From positions 1 to 64,000 of the forward strand of contig JAUMBL010000003.1 of NCBI GenBank assembly GCA_032115775.1: a stretch of DNA of 64,000 nucleotides, given 5' to 3'. A program made the position numbers and the translations under genes. This DNA comes from M3007 sp032115775 (lineage in GTDB: Bacteria > Bacteroidota > Bacteroidia > Chitinophagales > Saprospiraceae). Positions 9,015 through 17,203 of the stretch are shown here, one piece after another; position 1 is the stretch's first letter, and every line of letters begins with the position of its first letter. The notes under the pieces are model-generated. The model made no database searches and was not told where the DNA came from. It saw nothing but the letters and a program-made list of their open reading frames with translations.

Positions 9015-10232
9015 TTATTCGTCGCCGGAAAGGTTGATCGTTGGCACATCATCCTGTTTTTTTTCGGGCTGCGGCTTTTTCCGTACCGATGGATATTGTT
9101 TGCGTATGCCGCCTTTGTAGGGCGTCGGCTCCTGATCCAGGAGATATCCCGGATTTTCCTCCGGATTCGGCTTTTGCGTTTGCTGAATTAATACTTCCGG
9201 CTTCGCGTAATTTTCTTCCGAGTAGGTGGATACGCGGTATCCAAGCAGGCAGATCAGGGTAACACTGAGGCCGAATAGCCATGTTTGCATAATCTGCCCC
9301 TGCATATAGCGTTCAAAACCGCCGGCGCCGGCTTGCAAGGGCTGGCGCAGCGCTTTCCAGACAAAGTTGCGCGCAGGTTGTACCAGATAATACTCGATCG
9401 GTTTCCAGATTGTGTTCCAGATGATTTTATAGCGATTGGGTAGGGGAGGGCGTGTGCCGGCCGCAAATTCTACATTTTTGGACATTATGCGGTACCATTC
9501 GCTGCGGGTCACCCAATGAATCATGCGCCGGTCTTTGCCGAAAACGCCCAGTCGGGAAGGCGTTGCGATCGTGCGCACCGCGCCGTCCCAATGCACCAGC
9601 GCAAGCCCGAATCCGTGGTAAATACACTGCCGCTTTAGTTCCTCCATATACGGATCGTGCGGCGCGATAAAGACGTCGGCGCCCAACGCAACCCACTGCT
9701 CGTCGGCGAAATAGCGTTTAAACTGCTCGATCGCATAGATGTACCGGTATTTGCGCCATTTTTGCATCGTAAAATACCAACCCAAAAATCCCATGGCGCC
9801 GACGCCCAACAGCAACCCCATATTGCCGGCCAATTGAAGATTTGCCAGCCAGGGTAGCCGGACGGTATAAAACCAGGAATACGCCAAAGCGGCCAGGAGC
9901 GCGCCGAAAGCTAGGCAGTCCCACAAAAAATAGACGACGTTCAGCGTATATTTCACTTCGCCGGACTTATCCAGGGAAGTCGCTTCATACGTGCAGGTAA
10001 AATAAGCGCCGTCTGTTTTTTTGAAGCGCAGCATGCCGTCGGCTACCAGTCCCTGCGCGCCCACATTATCCAGTGCCGTTTCCAGGGTCTCCGGATAAAA
10101 TTCATAGCGGTATCGGTAAAACGACTTCAAAAAGGGAATAAATGCCTTTTTTATAGCATCCTCATCCAGTACGCCGGGGCGGGCGGGTACTGGCAAGGGG
10201 AGATCGGAAGGCGTGTGGGCGTTGAAATCCAT
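9015..10232 (-). CDS. Membrane protein of unknown function
   Basis: A 405-residue protein: a cytoplasmic-looking N-terminus of about 95 residues with many Tyr and Arg, two adjacent hydrophobic segments (about 98-120 and 130-150), a long soluble domain (about 155-315, including YMEELKRQCIYHGFGLALV and a RSEWYRIMSKN region), a third hydrophobic segment (about 320-337) and a Pro/Gln/Lys-rich tail (YSEENYAKPEVLIQQTQKPN...). No known domain was recognised. It is transcribed away from crtY; a TATCTTCG element (minus strand, 10242-10249) is a one-mismatch match to the Bacteroidota -7 box and would give a very short leader. Confidence 0.6.
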   Translation of the reverse strand: MDFNAHTPSDLPLPVPARPGVLDEDAIKKAFIPFLKSFYRYRYEFYPETLETALDNVGAQGLVADGMLRFKKTDGAYFTCTYEATSLDKSGEVKYTLNVVYFLWDCLAFGALLAALAYSWFYTVRLPWLANLQLAGNMGLLLGVGAMGFLGWYFTMQKWRKYRYIYAIEQFKRYFADEQWVALGADVFIAPHDPYMEELKRQCIYHGFGLALVHWDGAVRTIATPSRLGVFGKDRRMIHWVTRSEWYRIMSKNVEFAAGTRPPLPNRYKIIWNTIWKPIEYYLVQPARNFVWKALRQPLQAGAGGFERYMQGQIMQTWLFGLSVTLICLLGYRVSTYSEENYAKPEVLIQQTQKPNPEENPGYLLDQEPTPYKGGIRKQYPSVRKKPQPEKKQDDVPTINLSGDE

Positions 10233-10294
10233 ATTGCCGTGCGAAGATAAGGGAAATGGAGGTTTTACCGTAAAAATGGAAGTAAAATAGACGC

Positions 10295-10317
10295 AACTAC
10301 TTAGCCGGTCGCATCTG
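10295..10317. repeat. Solo end copy of the 166 bp palindromic element
   Basis: A 23-base segment (AACTACTTAGCCGGTCGCAT plus CTG) matches one end of the palindrome at 51336-51501 (positions 51340-51362) at 22 of 23 bases. No opposite end is present nearby. It lies in the divergent interval between the unknown membrane gene and crtY. Confidence 0.7.
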
Positions 10318-10370
10318 CAAGAATATTTTCCGCTTCAAATGCCGCCCATTCCGTAATTTTACGCTTTCCA

Positions 10371-11582
10371 ATGACGCACACCTACGATATCATCATCGCC
10401 GGCGCAGGCTTGGCCGGACTGACCCTGGCGGTGGAACTTTCCAGCCGACCGGCTTTTTCCGAATATCGTATCCTCCTGCTGGATCGAGACGCCAAACAGC
10501 AAAACGATCGAACCTGGTGCTTCTGGGCCGAACCGGACGAACCGCTGCCGCCGGTAATCCGCCATTCCTGGGCCTCCGCCTACTTCTACGGTCCTTCCTT
10601 TGATATTCCCATGGCGATGGACGGCTACCGGTATTGTATGGTGCGCGGCCAGGATTTTTACGATTACGCGCGCCGGGAAATCGCCCAAAATCCGAAGATC
10701 ACGTGGCAGCAAGCCACGATCCGCCAAATCTTGCCCGAAGAATCCGCCGTGCTGACGGATGCGGGGCGATTTACCGCCAAATGGATTTTTAACAGCGCGT
10801 TCGTCCCGGTGGAAGCGCTGACGGACACAAGCGCCGTACCCTTCGCGCACCCGCACACGCAAACCGGCGGGCGCCCGCCGGGGTACGCCTGGCTGTTGCA
10901 GCATTTTAAAGGCTGGGAGGTGGAAACGCCGGAACCTTGTTTCGACCCGGAAACCGTGACGTTTATGGATTTCAGAATCGAACAACAGGGCGAAACGCGT
11001 TTCGTCTATGTATTGCCGTTCTCCGAACACCGTGCCCTAGTGGAGTTTACCGTTTTCTCCCCCGCGCTGCTGCCGGAATCCGCTTATTACGAAGCGCTGA
11101 AGGACTATCTCTGGCAACAACTGGGGATCGCTAATTACCATATCACCGGAGAAGAATTCGGGGTGATTCCGATGAGCGATTATCCGTTCCCCAGCCAAAT
11201 GGGGCGTTCTGTTATCAATATCGGTACGGCCGGCGGATTTGTGAAAGCGTCCAGCGGGTATGCTTTCAAGCGCACGCAGCGAAAAATCCGCCGCCTGGTA
11301 GATGATTGGGAAGCCACGGGCGCGCCCGATCCCGACGTCTTGCGATCCGCGTTCAAATTTCGATTGTATGACAGTATTTTGTTGCGGGTGCTGGAAGCAG
11401 GCAGAACGCCCGGCGCCCGGGTGTTTGAACGGCTGTTCCATCGCCTCCCCGCCGCCCATGTATTGCGTTTTCTGGACGAAGATACGGATTTTAAGGAAGA
11501 TCTGAAGTTGATGTCGGTTACCCAGCTGCAGGAGTTTTCTCGGGTCGCTATCGCACAGTTATCGAAATATGGCCGAGTTTGA
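10371..11582 (+). CDS. crtY: Lycopene beta-cyclase (CrtY type)
   Basis: A flavoprotein that cyclises the ends of lycopene to beta-carotene, the entry to zeaxanthin-type pigments common in marine Bacteroidota. Seen are an N-terminal dinucleotide-binding motif (IIIAGAGLAGLTLA, residues 8-21), NDRTWCFW, VMDFR-like FMDFRIE, a cyclase block reading VYVLPFSEHRALVEFT, and IGTAGGFVKASSGYAF near the C-terminus. Length 403 residues is typical. No other carotenoid gene (crtB, crtI, crtZ) is adjacent; instead coaE overlaps its last 14 bases, so the pathway is not clustered here. Confidence 0.93.
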   Translation: MTHTYDIIIAGAGLAGLTLAVELSSRPAFSEYRILLLDRDAKQQNDRTWCFWAEPDEPLPPVIRHSWASAYFYGPSFDIPMAMDGYRYCMVRGQDFYDYARREIAQNPKITWQQATIRQILPEESAVLTDAGRFTAKWIFNSAFVPVEALTDTSAVPFAHPHTQTGGRPPGYAWLLQHFKGWEVETPEPCFDPETVTFMDFRIEQQGETRFVYVLPFSEHRALVEFTVFSPALLPESAYYEALKDYLWQQLGIANYHITGEEFGVIPMSDYPFPSQMGRSVINIGTAGGFVKASSGYAFKRTQRKIRRLVDDWEATGAPDPDVLRSAFKFRLYDSILLRVLEAGRTPGARVFERLFHRLPAAHVLRFLDEDTDFKEDLKLMSVTQLQEFSRVAIAQLSKYGRV

Positions 11583-12195
11583 ACAAAAAAAATGCCTGCG
11601 CGTCGGAATCACCGGCGGTATCGGCAGCGGAAAAAGTACGGTGGCGCGGATGTTTGCCGTCCTCGGCGTGCCGGTATATGATGCCGACCACTGGGCGCGG
11701 TGGCTTATTCAGCACGACGAGTCGTTGCGGCAACGTATCGTCGAACTCCTGGGGTCGAACGCCTACGATGCCGCCGGCGCGTACAACCGGGAATATGTGG
11801 CCAATATCGTGTTTGCCGATAAAGAAAAACTGGCCGGACTCAATGCGCTGGTGCACCCGGCCGTAGAATCACATGCCCGCCAATGGCATGACGCCGCGTG
11901 CCGGACGGGCGTGCCGTACACCCTGAAAGAGGCCGCCCTGCTGATCGAAAGCGGCAGCCACCGACACCTGGACGCCCTGATCGTCGTAACGGCCCCGGAA
12001 TCGCTGCGGATTCAACGGGTCGTCCAACGCGACGGCCTTTCCGAAGACGCCGTGCACGCGCGTGTCCGAAACCAAATGCCGGAGGCAGAAAAGGCGGCGG
12101 CCGCAGATTTTTTGATCGTCAATGACGGCGCGCATCTGCTGACGCAGCAAGTCTGGAACGTACACCAAACGCTGTGTGCCGCCAGCCGGGCGTAG
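11569..12195 (+). CDS. coaE: Dephospho-CoA kinase
   Basis: Last step of coenzyme A synthesis: phosphorylation of the 3'-hydroxyl of dephospho-CoA. The P-loop is GITGGIGSGKST (residues 13-24), followed by VYDADHWAR (substrate and metal Asp), HPAV and the LID-like RVVQRDGLSEDAVHARVRNQ region. The 208-residue length fits the family. Its ATG lies 14 bases inside crtY, so the two are translationally linked. Confidence 0.95.
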   Translation: MAEFEQKKCLRVGITGGIGSGKSTVARMFAVLGVPVYDADHWARWLIQHDESLRQRIVELLGSNAYDAAGAYNREYVANIVFADKEKLAGLNALVHPAVESHARQWHDAACRTGVPYTLKEAALLIESGSHRHLDALIVVTAPESLRIQRVVQRDGLSEDAVHARVRNQMPEAEKAAAADFLIVNDGAHLLTQQVWNVHQTLCAASRA

Positions 12196-12261
12196 TTTCG
12201 GTATCTCCACGCGCGCAACGACTCGATTTAATGCCTTTTTCAACAATATTTTGAAATTTTG

Positions 12262-12293
12262 TTTGGAAAATAACCTCGGCTTTTATACCTTTG
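12262..12293 (+). promoter_or_regulatory. Bacteroidota-type promoter for rpmE2
   Basis: TTTG at 12262-12265 and TACCTTTG at 12286-12293, separated by 20 bases, match the -33 TTTG / -7 TAnnTTTG consensus of the primary sigma factor in this phylum. The start codon is 54 bases downstream. Confidence 0.7.
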
Positions 12294-12346
12294 CCGCCCG
12301 AATAACACAGAAATTTATTTTAAGTCATTCATTCATTGTTGTTTAT

Positions 12347-12607
12347 ATGAAAAAAGATATTCATCCGTCTAGTTTCCGTATGGTCGTTTTCAAAGACATT
12401 TCCACGGATGACGCATTCCTGTGCCGCTCCTGCGTTTCTTCAAAAGAAACCGTTACCTGGGAAGACGGCAAAGACTATCCGTTGGTGAAAATGGAAATTT
12501 CGGCATACAGCCACCCGTTTTTTACCGGTAAAATGAAATTTGTAGATACGGCGGGTCGTATTGACAAGTTTAACAAGAAATTCGCTAACACGAAATTCGC
12601 AAAATAA
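12347..12607 (+). CDS. rpmE2: 50S ribosomal protein L31 type B
   Basis: An 86-residue ribosomal protein of the large subunit, at the central protuberance. It opens MKKDIHPSSFRMVVFKDIST and carries ISAYSHPFFTGK and a VDTAGRIDKFNKK-like C-terminus, typical of the longer type B form. It has one Cys pair, Cys26 and Cys29 (FLCRSC), whereas the zinc-binding form has further ligands, so zinc binding is doubtful. The start at 12347 follows its own promoter and precedes a strong terminator, so it is a single-gene unit. Confidence 0.97.
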   Translation: MKKDIHPSSFRMVVFKDISTDDAFLCRSCVSSKETVTWEDGKDYPLVKMEISAYSHPFFTGKMKFVDTAGRIDKFNKKFANTKFAK

Positions 12608-12626
12608 TTTCGTCGTTTTTTTGAAT

Positions 12627-12666
12627 AAAAAGTCCCGATTCGCACCTGCAAATTGGGACTTTTTTT
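12627..12666 (+). terminator. Intrinsic terminator after rpmE2
   Basis: A 14 bp stem with one G-T pair (12627-12640 with 12651-12664; AAAAAGTCCC... / ...GGGACTTTTT) followed by a T run continuing to 12666. Located 20 bases after the rpmE2 stop. Confidence 0.85.
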
Positions 12667-12673
12667 ATTTTTG
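12666..12673 (+). promoter_or_regulatory. Possible -7 element for the GlmU-like gene
   Basis: TATTTTTG matches TAnnTTTG exactly and lies 39 bases before the start at 12712, immediately after the rpmE2 terminator. No clear -33 box is seen and T-rich terminator DNA can mimic this motif. Confidence 0.4.
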
Positions 12674-12711
12674 GCCCACACCTGTATCCGACTTGCGCTA
12701 AACGCCAACCA

Positions 12712-13926
12712 ATGCAAAATATCATTCTATTCGATCCGGAGGCGCGCAAGCACCTGCTGCCGCTCGCCGCAACCCGCCCGGTCGGGGAGTTCAGACTGGG
12801 GATTCTTACCCTGCGCGAAAAATGGGAACGCCTGTTTCGGGCGCCGGTTTCCTATATCACGCAGGATTATCTGCAGGATCGCTACCCCATTCACATCGGA
12901 AGCGATAACTTGGTCGTTAATGCCTGTATCGTGCCGGATCAGGCCGCCTATTCGCTGTTCCGCACGCTCCAAACCGGCCAGGCGCTGATACGCCACGATG
13001 AACTGCTGGCCGTCCGCCTCGATGAATCACAATTCGAACTCCTGGTGTCGGATGAAGCCCTAGGCAACCTGGACGGCAGGAACCTGGAAGAGGATGCGCC
13101 CATTACGATGTTTTCCCGTCTGTGGAACCTGAACAGCCTGAATGCGCAAGCGCTGCGCTACGATTTCGACCTGCTCACCCGCGGACGGAAATCGCAGCCG
13201 CTGTCTGATACCAACCGGGTCATCGGCCCGCACCCGGTTTTCCTGGAGGAAGGCGCCCGGGCGGAATGTTGCGTGTTCCAAACCGAGGGCGGCCCTATCT
13301 ATATCGGAAAAAACGCGGAAATCATGGAGGGCTGCCTGCTCCGAGGCCCTATCGCCGTCTGCGAACAAGCCGTGCTGAAAATGGGCGCTAAAATCTACGG
13401 CCCCACCACCATCGGCCCCGGATGCAAGGTCGGCGGCGAAATCGCCCGCAGCATCCTGTTCGCGAATTCTAACAAAGCGCACGACGGCTTTCTCGGCGAT
13501 TCGGTAATCGGCGAGTGGTGCAACTTCGGCGCCGATTCGAATAATTCTAATCTCAAAAACAACTACAGCGAGGTGCGCCTGTGGGATTATGCGGAGGAAC
13601 GCTTCGCCAAAACCGGCGAACAATTTTGCGGACTGTTCATGGGCGACCACTCGAAATGCGCGATTAATACCAGCTTCAATACCGGTACGGTGGTCGGCGT
13701 GTTTGCTAATCTGTATGGCGCCGGTTTCCATCGCAATTTTGTGCCGGACTTCTCCTGGGGCGGCCCGGAAGCCGGATACCGCACCTATCGCTTCGACGAA
13801 GCGCGCGCGGTGGCGCAAGCGGTCATGTCGCGGCGGGGAAAAGAACTGACGGCACTCGACCAGGCCGTGCTCTCCCAGGTGTTCGCAAATACCGCCGTGT
13901 TCCGAACCTGGGAAAAAATCTCCTGA
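12712..13926 (+). CDS. GlmU-like sugar-nucleotidyltransferase family protein with left-handed beta-helix
   Basis: A 404-residue protein of the alternative bacterial GlmU-like group found in Bacteroidota. The N-terminal half (about 1-180) keeps only traces of a nucleotidyltransferase fold (FDPEARKHLLPL near the start, then a TRPVGEFRLGILT segment). The C-terminal half (about 190-340) has the hexapeptide repeat pattern of a left-handed beta-helix (PIYIGKNAEIMEGCLLRGP, KIYGPTTIGPGCKVGGEI, SVIGEWCNFGADS, GTVVGVFANLYGAG). Activated sugar or UDP-GlcNAc chemistry for envelope synthesis is a reasonable guess, not shown. purM follows after 34 bases. Confidence 0.85.
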   Translation: MQNIILFDPEARKHLLPLAATRPVGEFRLGILTLREKWERLFRAPVSYITQDYLQDRYPIHIGSDNLVVNACIVPDQAAYSLFRTLQTGQALIRHDELLAVRLDESQFELLVSDEALGNLDGRNLEEDAPITMFSRLWNLNSLNAQALRYDFDLLTRGRKSQPLSDTNRVIGPHPVFLEEGARAECCVFQTEGGPIYIGKNAEIMEGCLLRGPIAVCEQAVLKMGAKIYGPTTIGPGCKVGGEIARSILFANSNKAHDGFLGDSVIGEWCNFGADSNNSNLKNNYSEVRLWDYAEERFAKTGEQFCGLFMGDHSKCAINTSFNTGTVVGVFANLYGAGFHRNFVPDFSWGGPEAGYRTYRFDEARAVAQAVMSRRGKELTALDQAVLSQVFANTAVFRTWEKIS

Positions 13927-13960
13927 CCAACTCTGCTCACTCGAACGATTATCAGAAAAG

Positions 13961-15148
13961 GTGGCTAAACTAAAATACGACCTCCGCGGCGTCTCCGCCT
14001 CTAAAGATGAGGTGCACGCTGCAATCCGGCATCTCGATAAGGGATTGTACCCGGGCGCATTTTGCAAAATCCTGCCGGACATCGCCGGCGGAAATGCCCG
14101 CTATTGCAACCTCCTGCACGCGGATACCGCCGGGACAAAAACCAGCTTGGCTTATTTGTACTGGCGCGAAACCGGCGACCTGTCGGTCTGGGCCGGAATC
14201 GCCCAGGACGCCATCGTCATGAACCTCGACGATATGGCCTGCGTAGGCTGTACCGATCAGTTCGTACTCTCCAGCACGATCGGCCGAAACAAATCGCTGA
14301 TCCCAGGTGAGGTGATCGCCGCAGTCATCCAGGGCATGTCGGACTTCGTCGCCAAAATGCGCGAATACGGCGTCCACATCCACGAGGCCGGCGGCGAAAC
14401 AGCCGACGTCGGCGATGTCGTCCGCACCATTGACGTCGGCTATACGGCCTTCGCGCGGATGCGCCGAAGCAAGGTGCTGGTCAATGATATCCGCCCCGGC
14501 GACGCGATCGTCGGCTTCGCGTCCTATGGCCAGGCAACGTATGAATCGGAATACAACGGCGGCATGGGCAGCAACGGCCTGACAGCCGCCCGCCACGATG
14601 TGCTCCGCCAAGCGTACGCAACCCAATATCCCGAATCCTACGATCCCGCCATTCCCCCAGCCGTCGTGTATGCCGGAAAATACCGATTGACCGATAAAAC
14701 GGAAGTCGCCGGCCGCCAAATGGACGTGGGTAAATTACTGCTCTCGCCCACGCGTACCTATCTTCCGCTACTGCGCGAAGCGCTCGCCCGCTATCAGAAA
14801 CAGATCCACGGCATGATTCATTGCACCGGCGGGGGACAAACGAAAGTGCTCAAATTCGTCCGAAATGTCCATGTCGTAAAAGACAACCTTTTGGACGTTC
14901 CGCCGTTGTTTAAACTCATCCAGGAAAGCGGTGGAACCGACTGGCGGGAAATGTACCAGGTCTTTAATATGGGCCACCGAATGGAACTGTACCTGCCGCC
15001 CCGATACGCAGACCGCCTCGTCGAACTCGCCCAGGAATTTGGAATCGAAGCTCGCGTGATCGGCAGGGTAGAGGCATCAAGCGGCGAAAAGGTCACCGTG
15101 GAAAGTCCTTATGGATCGTTTTCCTACCCGTCGCAAGCGCATGTTTAG
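13961..15148 (+). CDS. purM: Phosphoribosylformylglycinamidine cyclo-ligase (AIR synthetase)
   Basis: PurM makes aminoimidazole ribonucleotide from FGAM with ATP, step five of purine synthesis. The sequence shows ADTAGTKTSLAYLYW, IVMNLDDMACVG, GGETADVGDVVRTIDVGY, an IVGFASYGQATYESEYNGG nucleotide loop and HCTGGGQTKVLKF, ending in FNMGHRMELYLP. At 395 residues it is longer than the ~345 of enterobacterial enzymes but usual for Bacteroidota. The start is GTG at 13961 with AGAAAAGG just upstream, one of the few visible Shine-Dalgarno-like sites here. Confidence 0.95.
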   Translation: MAKLKYDLRGVSASKDEVHAAIRHLDKGLYPGAFCKILPDIAGGNARYCNLLHADTAGTKTSLAYLYWRETGDLSVWAGIAQDAIVMNLDDMACVGCTDQFVLSSTIGRNKSLIPGEVIAAVIQGMSDFVAKMREYGVHIHEAGGETADVGDVVRTIDVGYTAFARMRRSKVLVNDIRPGDAIVGFASYGQATYESEYNGGMGSNGLTAARHDVLRQAYATQYPESYDPAIPPAVVYAGKYRLTDKTEVAGRQMDVGKLLLSPTRTYLPLLREALARYQKQIHGMIHCTGGGQTKVLKFVRNVHVVKDNLLDVPPLFKLIQESGGTDWREMYQVFNMGHRMELYLPPRYADRLVELAQEFGIEARVIGRVEASSGEKVTVESPYGSFSYPSQAHV

Positions 15149-15191
15149 AATTCGGCGAGAAAATTTGTTTGAATCTCGAATTTGTTTTGTT

Positions 15192-16091
15192 ATGTCTAAA
15201 AAAGCACTTTTTTTCATACTCATAACCGCATCCATCGTCTGGAGTTGTAAAAAACAGGACGCCAAGGCGGATATCGCGCGCCTCGAAAATGCGCTGGAAA
15301 AGCATTTCACCACCGTCGCTGCCGATTCGCTCGTCGCATTGTACCTGCAATCCGTGACAGCACACCCGGAGGACACGGCCCGCAATCTGCAGTACCTCAC
15401 AAAAGCCGCCGACATTCAATTTACAAAGCAAAAAAATACGGTCGCAGCCGTCCGTATGCTCAACGATGCCGTCAAACAATATGCAGCCGGCAGCCAGGAT
15501 AAAGGGGAACTGTTCGGCATGATGGCCCGGATTTGGACGGCCTATCTCTACAAATCCACGCCGGATCTCAGCCGGCAACCCGAAGATATTGATGAAATGC
15601 ATGCCAACCTGCTGAATAACCTCGCTTGGATAGATAGCAGCCTGTACCGGCTTGACCAAAAGATGATGAACAACAGCCGGCCCGGCGACTTGAATCTGGC
15701 GGACGCAGACGCCTTTATCGAAATGTCAGAGGCCGCCGCCGCGCTGCAAAAAGAAAAGCAACAGCCGGACGATTACGTCCGTATCCTCATGCAGGCGGCC
15801 GGACTGGCGAAAAGCATCGGCAATCCCAATAAGGCGCTGCAACTTTATTATCAGGTAGAATCGCAACTCCCGGAACACCGCCAGGCGCCGGCAGCACTCT
15901 TTCTGTCGGGTTTTATTTATGAAAATGACCTGGGCGACCTGGATAAAGCCAAAGCGGTTTATCAGGATTTTCAAAAACGCTACCCAAACGATCCGAATTA
16001 CCTCGACGACGTGCAGGTATCGCTGAAAAACCTGGGAAAATCCGCAGAGGAATTGATCCGGGAATTTGAAAAGAAATCCCGCACGCAATAA
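15192..16091 (+). CDS. Lipoprotein with TPR-like helical repeats
   Basis: A 299-residue lipoprotein: MSKKALFFILITASIVWSC gives a lipobox ending at Cys19 (WSC|KK). The remainder is helical with repeats that read like tetratricopeptide units (LAKSIGNPNKALQLYYQVES, DLGDLDKAKAVYQDFQKRYP), as in scaffolding proteins. Start 15192 is preferred over an upstream in-frame Met at 15111 because it puts the signal peptide at the N-terminus. The TAATG overlap with the next gene (stop and start share a base) suggests coupling. Function unknown. Confidence 0.75.
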   Translation: MSKKALFFILITASIVWSCKKQDAKADIARLENALEKHFTTVAADSLVALYLQSVTAHPEDTARNLQYLTKAADIQFTKQKNTVAAVRMLNDAVKQYAAGSQDKGELFGMMARIWTAYLYKSTPDLSRQPEDIDEMHANLLNNLAWIDSSLYRLDQKMMNNSRPGDLNLADADAFIEMSEAAAALQKEKQQPDDYVRILMQAAGLAKSIGNPNKALQLYYQVESQLPEHRQAPAALFLSGFIYENDLGDLDKAKAVYQDFQKRYPNDPNYLDDVQVSLKNLGKSAEELIREFEKKSRTQ

Positions 16092-16996
16092 TGCCGGTCA
16101 GGCCGGAATATCCGTTTCACCAGCAATTTTTAGCGTTTGCGCGCAGCCTGACGCCGGATTCCCGCTTGCGCCTGGCGCCCACGCCCTCCGGATATCTGCA
16201 CCTCGGAAACGCACTCAATTTTATCCTGAACTGGCTCGCCGCCCGGCACATCCCCGGCGCGCGGCTGCTGCTCCGCATTGACGATCTGGACGCCGACCGG
16301 AAACGCCCCGAGTATGTGCAGGATGTATTCGATACCTTGTACTGGCTGGGGCTCGACTGGGACGAGGGCCCCCGGGATGCAACCGACTTCGAATCCCAGT
16401 GGTCGCAATACCGCCGGCTCGATGCCTACAACCGTCTTCTACAGATCTTACGGGAAAAAAACTGCCTGTTCGCGTGCCGGAAATCCAGAAAAGCGCTCGC
16501 ACCGTACGAAGGAGGCTATCCGACGCTGTTCCGGGAGCAGGGCTTGTCGCTGGGCGATCCGGACGTCGCCTGGCGCCTACGCACGCCGTCGGGCGCCGCA
16601 ATGCCGGATTTTGTGGTGCGCCGCCGCGATGGTATTCCGGCATACCAAGTCGCCAATGTAGCGGATGATCTGTATTTTGGGATCACGCATATTATCCGCG
16701 GCGCAGATTTATCGGCGTCCACGGAAGCGCAGCACTTTTTGGCAGAAATCCTTGGCGCTGCTGATTTTTTGAATATCCGATTCCTCTTTCATCCATTACT
16801 CCTGGATGAATCCGGCCAAAAACTCTCCAAATCCGCCGGCGCCGCCGCGCTGGCTACCCGACGTATGCAGGGTGAAAGCCCTGCCTTTGTCTTCCAAACC
16901 GCCGCGCGCCTGCTTCAAATGCGCGCTGCTGCTGACGCCGTATCGTCAGCAGCAGCGTTGCTGGCAGCGTTTCGAGTCGAACTAGCCGACCAATAA
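16091..16996 (+). CDS. GltX/GluQ-like class I tRNA-synthetase-related ligase
   Basis: A 301-residue protein with a class I synthetase core: HIGH-type PSGYLHLGN (residues 32-40), RIDDLDADRKRP (62-73), and KLSKS (244-248). It lacks the tRNA anticodon-binding domain of full-length glutamyl-tRNA synthetase, so it resembles GluQ (glutamyl-Q tRNA(Asp) synthetase), which glutamylates queuosine. The family zinc site (C-x-C ... Y-x3-C) is not evident: only Cys125 and Cys129 are in the region, spaced three apart. The exact acceptor is therefore uncertain. It overlaps the lipoprotein gene by one base. Confidence 0.8.
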   Translation: MPVRPEYPFHQQFLAFARSLTPDSRLRLAPTPSGYLHLGNALNFILNWLAARHIPGARLLLRIDDLDADRKRPEYVQDVFDTLYWLGLDWDEGPRDATDFESQWSQYRRLDAYNRLLQILREKNCLFACRKSRKALAPYEGGYPTLFREQGLSLGDPDVAWRLRTPSGAAMPDFVVRRRDGIPAYQVANVADDLYFGITHIIRGADLSASTEAQHFLAEILGAADFLNIRFLFHPLLLDESGQKLSKSAGAAALATRRMQGESPAFVFQTAARLLQMRAAADAVSSAAALLAAFRVELADQ

Positions 16997-17203
16997 TTTC
17001 GAGAAACACGAATTCTTCCATTTTGTTAAAAAAAATGGGCGATTCGCTGAGAAATTTAATTTCTTGCGTACTATTGCGTCTGAAAGAGCGTGATTAAGTA
17101 CCTGGGCAGATCCGAGACAAGATTGTCCGCTCGGCGAAAAACCGATATTTTCTTCACGCAATTAGCACCATTTATTATTATTTCACCAACGATACGGGTT
17201 TAT

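Noticed and set aside
17018..17038. Hairpin after the GluQ/GltX-like gene as terminator
   Set aside because: Only 7 bp of A/T-rich stem with no T run; evidence too weak.
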